Shown piece by piece: positions 62,001-64,000 of a stretch of 64,000 nt of DNA (its first letter is position 1; each line of letters starts with the position of its first letter). Source of the DNA: V1-33 sp039795165 (lineage in GTDB: Bacteria > Verrucomicrobiota > Verrucomicrobiia > Verrucomicrobiales > V1-33); the NCBI GenBank assembly GCA_039795165.1, contig JBDKER010000018.1:1-64000 (forward strand), given 5' to 3'. The notes beneath the pieces are model-generated. The model was not told the DNA's origin. It made no database searches and worked only from the letters and a program-made list of their open reading frames with translations. Made by a program: the position numbers and the translations under genes.

Positions 62001-64000
62001 TGTCGAAGCGGAGGATTTCCGGTTTTTCGCCTGGGACGGTGCTGGCGGCGAGGGTCTGGGCACCGGTGATGGCCGAGAGTTCCGGTCGCCATTCCACGGG
62101 GAATCCATCGGCTGGCGTGGTCGCGCCGAAGACGAACGAGAGGAAATTGAGAGCGGCGTCGCTGGAGGGCGACTGATTGCCCGACGTCTGGAGAGGCTGA
62201 GCGATCTGGGCGAGGGTGTAGCCGAGGACGCTCGAGCCGTCGCCGTAGTCGATCTGGGACGGGGCACCGGCCTTGCGGTTTTCCGAGACGAGGGAGCGGG
62301 CGCGGAGGAAGACCGAGGTGGCGTCTGCTGGTTTCGAGCGAGCCAGTGGGTTGAGGAAGCGGACGATGCGGGTGCTCAGTTCGTGGTCGCCCGAGATCGG
62401 TTTTCCTGATTTGGCTGGAGAGGAGGGTTTGAGGAAGGCGGCGACGGCCTCGTCCATGTTGCCCGACAGGGTATCATTGGCCCATGTGGTGAGGGACGTG
62501 GCGTTTTCGTTGCCGCTGGCCGAGCTGAGGCGCTGATCGAGGATGAGGATCATGGCGGCGAGGTCGCGCTGGGAATCCTCCGGGAGTTTGCGGATGGCGT
62601 CGAGCTGGGCAGCGATGACCTTGCGGATGGCGTCGCCGGTTTCGGCGGAATTCTCGTGGGCGAGGGCGGCGTCGATCAGTTCCGTGCCGAAGGTGCGGGG
62701 GAGCGGGGCGAAGGCGTCGCGCAGTTTCGTGCGGGTTTCCTTGTTCTGGCTGGCGGCCTGGCTGAGGCCCGCGAGGACATCGACGGCGAGGCAGCGCTGA
62801 TTGGTGACTGGGCCGGCGCAGGGCATGAACGCGTCGAGTGCACGGACCATCGTGGTGCGTCCGAGGGAGGTGGCCAGCTTATCGGCCGGCTGTCGGAAGA
62901 ACGACTGGTCGGCGTAGGCGTTGCCGTAGTTGAAGAACTGGTCTTCGGTGGCCAGTTCGCCTGCCGGGCGCTGAAATTCGCGGACATAGGTTTCGGCGGC
63001 TGGGAAGACGAGGTCGGGCGACTGCCATGCGGTGCGCATGAGGTTGAGCCACTGCATGATTCTGGCGTTCGGGGAACCGCTGGTGAACGATCTCGGGTTA
63101 TAGTTCTTCGCGAGGAACTCCTTCCGTTTGTCGGCGGGGCCTAGGAAGATAGCGGCGATTTCGCTGAAGAAGGCGTCGGTGGCTTCCGGACCCGAGCGGT
63201 CGAGGAGGCGTTTGGCGAACTGCATGACGTGCCAGAATTCCTGGCCGCCGTAGAAATTGCCTGAGTTCTGGCGGAGGCCTGCGAGAATGACGGGGGCGAA
63301 GTCGGCGTCGAGGCTGCGGAGGTCGGCGACGTGGAAGACCGTGAGCCAGTGGAACTGGGGTTGACCGGGCTGCGAGACCTTCTGGCGTTTGCCTGCGAAC
63401 TCGAGGGCAGCCTTGGGGAAATCGTCGGCGCTGCAGAAGTAGAGCGGCATCATTTCCTCGAGGTCGCGGGCGAGGCGGGATCGGCCCGTGCGGAGTTTCG
63501 GGAGGAGGTCGGCGGTGATTTTCTCCGGTTTATTTTCCTTCCATGCGCGTTCGAGGAGCCATTCTTCGGGGTCGGGCTGGCGGAGGGGTTGGGCGTCGCT
63601 GCGGGCGAACTGGAGGCTCATCTGGCGCTGGGATGGCAGGGAGCGTCGGCTGCTGCGTTCCAGTTCGAGGACAGATGCGGCCATCGTGTCGAGTTCCGCG
63701 GGTGGGTATTTTTCGGGGTCGGTGAGGGCGACGGCGGCGAAGCGCTGGAAGGCGCGGCGGGCGGTGGATTCGAGGGAGAGGAAGACGAGGGAAGCGCGGC
63801 GGTGGAGGGCGAGGCGTTGATTCTGGAGGTCGGCGCGCCGGGTGGCGGCTTCCGGGGTATCGTTGCCCATGAAGTTCGACTGTTTCTGCTGGTAGAGCGA
63901 GCCGATGTCGAGTTGGTCGCGGTTGGCCCAGCCCTGCTGGAGAGCGTAGTCGAAAGCGTTGAAGAGGGCGTCGGGATTGGCCTTTGCGAGGGTGTCGCGG
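59050..64000 (-). CDS. Giant helical-repeat protein, 5' end beyond the right edge
   Basis: At least 1650 codons; the frame is open through 64000, so the true start is outside the window (the ATG at 63870 is internal: the frame continues upstream as YQQKQSNF and beyond). Most of it is Ala/Leu-rich helical text without a recognised family, TPR- or HEAT-like in style (for example AQSAAPQDSPSATAALTLARAEIL and ALFNAFDYALQQGW). The C-terminal region (coded at about 59150-59640) is a beta-sandwich of galactose-binding type with FDDSSWPRTTGPAGWG and DDACAIWLNGNPIHRVDLP. That unit resembles the DDGAVFYLNGTEI units of the CotH protein at 12-17 kb. Probably secreted or surface-bound. No EC-type motif found. 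Confidence 0.8.
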   Translation of the reverse strand, partial: RDTLAKANPDALFNAFDYALQQGWANRDQLDIGSLYQQKQSNFMGNDTPEAATRRADLQNQRLALHRRASLVFLSLESTARRAFQRFAAVALTDPEKYPPAELDTMAASVLELERSSRRSLPSQRQMSLQFARSDAQPLRQPDPEEWLLERAWKENKPEKITADLLPKLRTGRSRLARDLEEMMPLYFCSADDFPKAALEFAGKRQKVSQPGQPQFHWLTVFHVADLRSLDADFAPVILAGLRQNSGNFYGGQEFWHVMQFAKRLLDRSGPEATDAFFSEIAAIFLGPADKRKEFLAKNYNPRSFTSGSPNARIMQWLNLMRTAWQSPDLVFPAAETYVREFQRPAGELATEDQFFNYGNAYADQSFFRQPADKLATSLGRTTMVRALDAFMPCAGPVTNQRCLAVDVLAGLSQAASQNKETRTKLRDAFAPLPRTFGTELIDAALAHENSAETGDAIRKVIAAQLDAIRKLPEDSQRDLAAMILILDQRLSSASGNENATSLTTWANDTLSGNMDEAVAAFLKPSSPAKSGKPISGDHELSTRIVRFLNPLARSKPADATSVFLRARSLVSENRKAGAPSQIDYGDGSSVLGYTLAQIAQPLQTSGNQSPSSDAALNFLSFVFGATTPADGFPVEWRPELSAITGAQTLAASTVPGEKPEILRFDKDRMAQVAAAAGPHLPALSAGLVASFAQIPNRNDETDRKLLAERAVGSDPDQPVAALINAAERFASAKPKDGSLPAADTDPLFSVVEPWLLSDTAPLAVRLSVAPALLEKRNGTTTHPGSPDLHRHLASLLASAWQQQVPVTSSHTTTILSAFLESSGSAEFSETDRPLAESLLSGWSRATAARQNPRGSFNYRGPQPGDPEILRHIVPIALRLNDDATLTKLMTSARGIADSGWLHRFVTSGRHELARRIFRSGGEELFSTPRQNSATWLPDQEKARAEFLAGFDSEDERFSAATVLASIPDDPSLASVTTPEKPPTRKERLRELAARMPATFRNPLALERCLGIFLEEPEAITLVAPQIDAWAAQQTLGTISQVEESQQRSRRIRLFTASLNGRLEKGDLDALCTTMEQIGANAASRQSGYLREAIRAIYPACEKASPTFWKSADAAGRSRLRKAWRAVALVEENQGSFETPLGRRLLRSMLQHAADDRMDEFAAEAASTPKRIRTGLARALESLNLPNDFTAALATWPSIAEDTKVPQTSLFLRTLDQPIAWPGPDKAESPWFAPLVTAGIFTAADLVTASPGLMETYPRHGRTAMELAVLMADAGKTDDALAALAKAQSAAPQDSPSATAALTLARAEILDRATKFDDALAALASLPDATLAEASVPEATRNRISNLKAALAQQVAFTTGGLRAALAPVAESLAKAPDDLALWKTAAVAFETAAKAQTRLGKHSDAATSLSMAWSIASRLGSRSPNAETAALLASITAELRTARIAAHDPAAPVELITLKSEASTNPDNSIPSEADAIRPDFDDSSWPRTTGPAGWGSLPGAPAITSALTPASLRWFRFRFKADPATVRSLVATISADDACAIWLNGNPIHRVDLPPGSLTPTIRKSRVSTVTTSWKPDVATDNVLTVALCQSPQGIKSGHLSLTLAANDFANPTDAGKSIDTKTTTTALGDAWSQFPESFREAITAAQ

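Overview
The window looks like chromosomal DNA of a high-GC member of the Verrucomicrobiota, probably Verrucomicrobiales. This is inferred from gene content. It carries the DUF1549/DUF1553, DUF1501 and planctomycete-type cytochrome c trio, and very large secreted proteins with lamin-tail, CotH, LamG and discoidin-like modules. It also has a fused SecDF and many genes with no clear Shine-Dalgarno. No rRNA, tRNA, CRISPR array, insertion sequence or phage gene was recognised.

Layout. 1-0.7 kb: a 5'-truncated BNR/sialidase-like remnant at an abrupt junction. 0.8-4.6 kb: two tandem PilT-type ATPases and a TPR protein. 4.6-8.5 kb (minus): panB, an ArnT-like glycosyltransferase, a sugar epimerase and a small membrane protein. 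8.6-12 kb: gamma-glutamyltransferase and recJ. 12-20.6 kb (minus): a 1850-residue CotH/lamin-tail protein, a thrombospondin-type-3-repeat protein and a YegP-like protein. 20.8-26.6 kb: aat, an ABC-exporter-like membrane protein, two small envelope proteins and a SWIM/SNF2 helicase. 26.7-33 kb: thiC with a TPP riboswitch, a divergent AlgE-type outer-membrane barrel and a three-gene sulfonate/nitrate-type ABC operon. 33-38.2 kb: an RsmA-Nudix fusion, a receptor-type class III cyclase homologue and an MscS channel with a cyclic-nucleotide-binding-like domain. 38.7-46.5 kb: tgt-yajC-secDF, an amidohydrolase, a processive GT2, an L,D-transpeptidase and rpsT. 46.7-53.9 kb (minus): purB, a YkgJ protein, a nucleotide-sugar epimerase and the cytochrome/DUF1501/DUF1549 trio. 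54-64 kb: an M42 peptidase, a 999-residue surface protein, an EF-hand protein with a tandem-repeat 3' UTR, and a giant protein running off the right edge.

How parts fit together. tgt-yajC-secDF is a widely conserved protein-export neighbourhood. The ABC genes overlap by 4 bp at each junction and so form one translationally coupled operon. A 20-bp bipartite motif (AATCTCCATT-N5-AGTAG on the minus strand) occurs at that operon's promoter and again between thiC and the barrel gene, which suggests a shared regulator. The cyclase homologue and the channel are 24 bp apart and look like a signal/effector pair, yet each lacks a canonical ligand or metal residue. This pair and the shared motif are the most interesting leads. 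Functions rest on motifs read by eye; no database search was possible.
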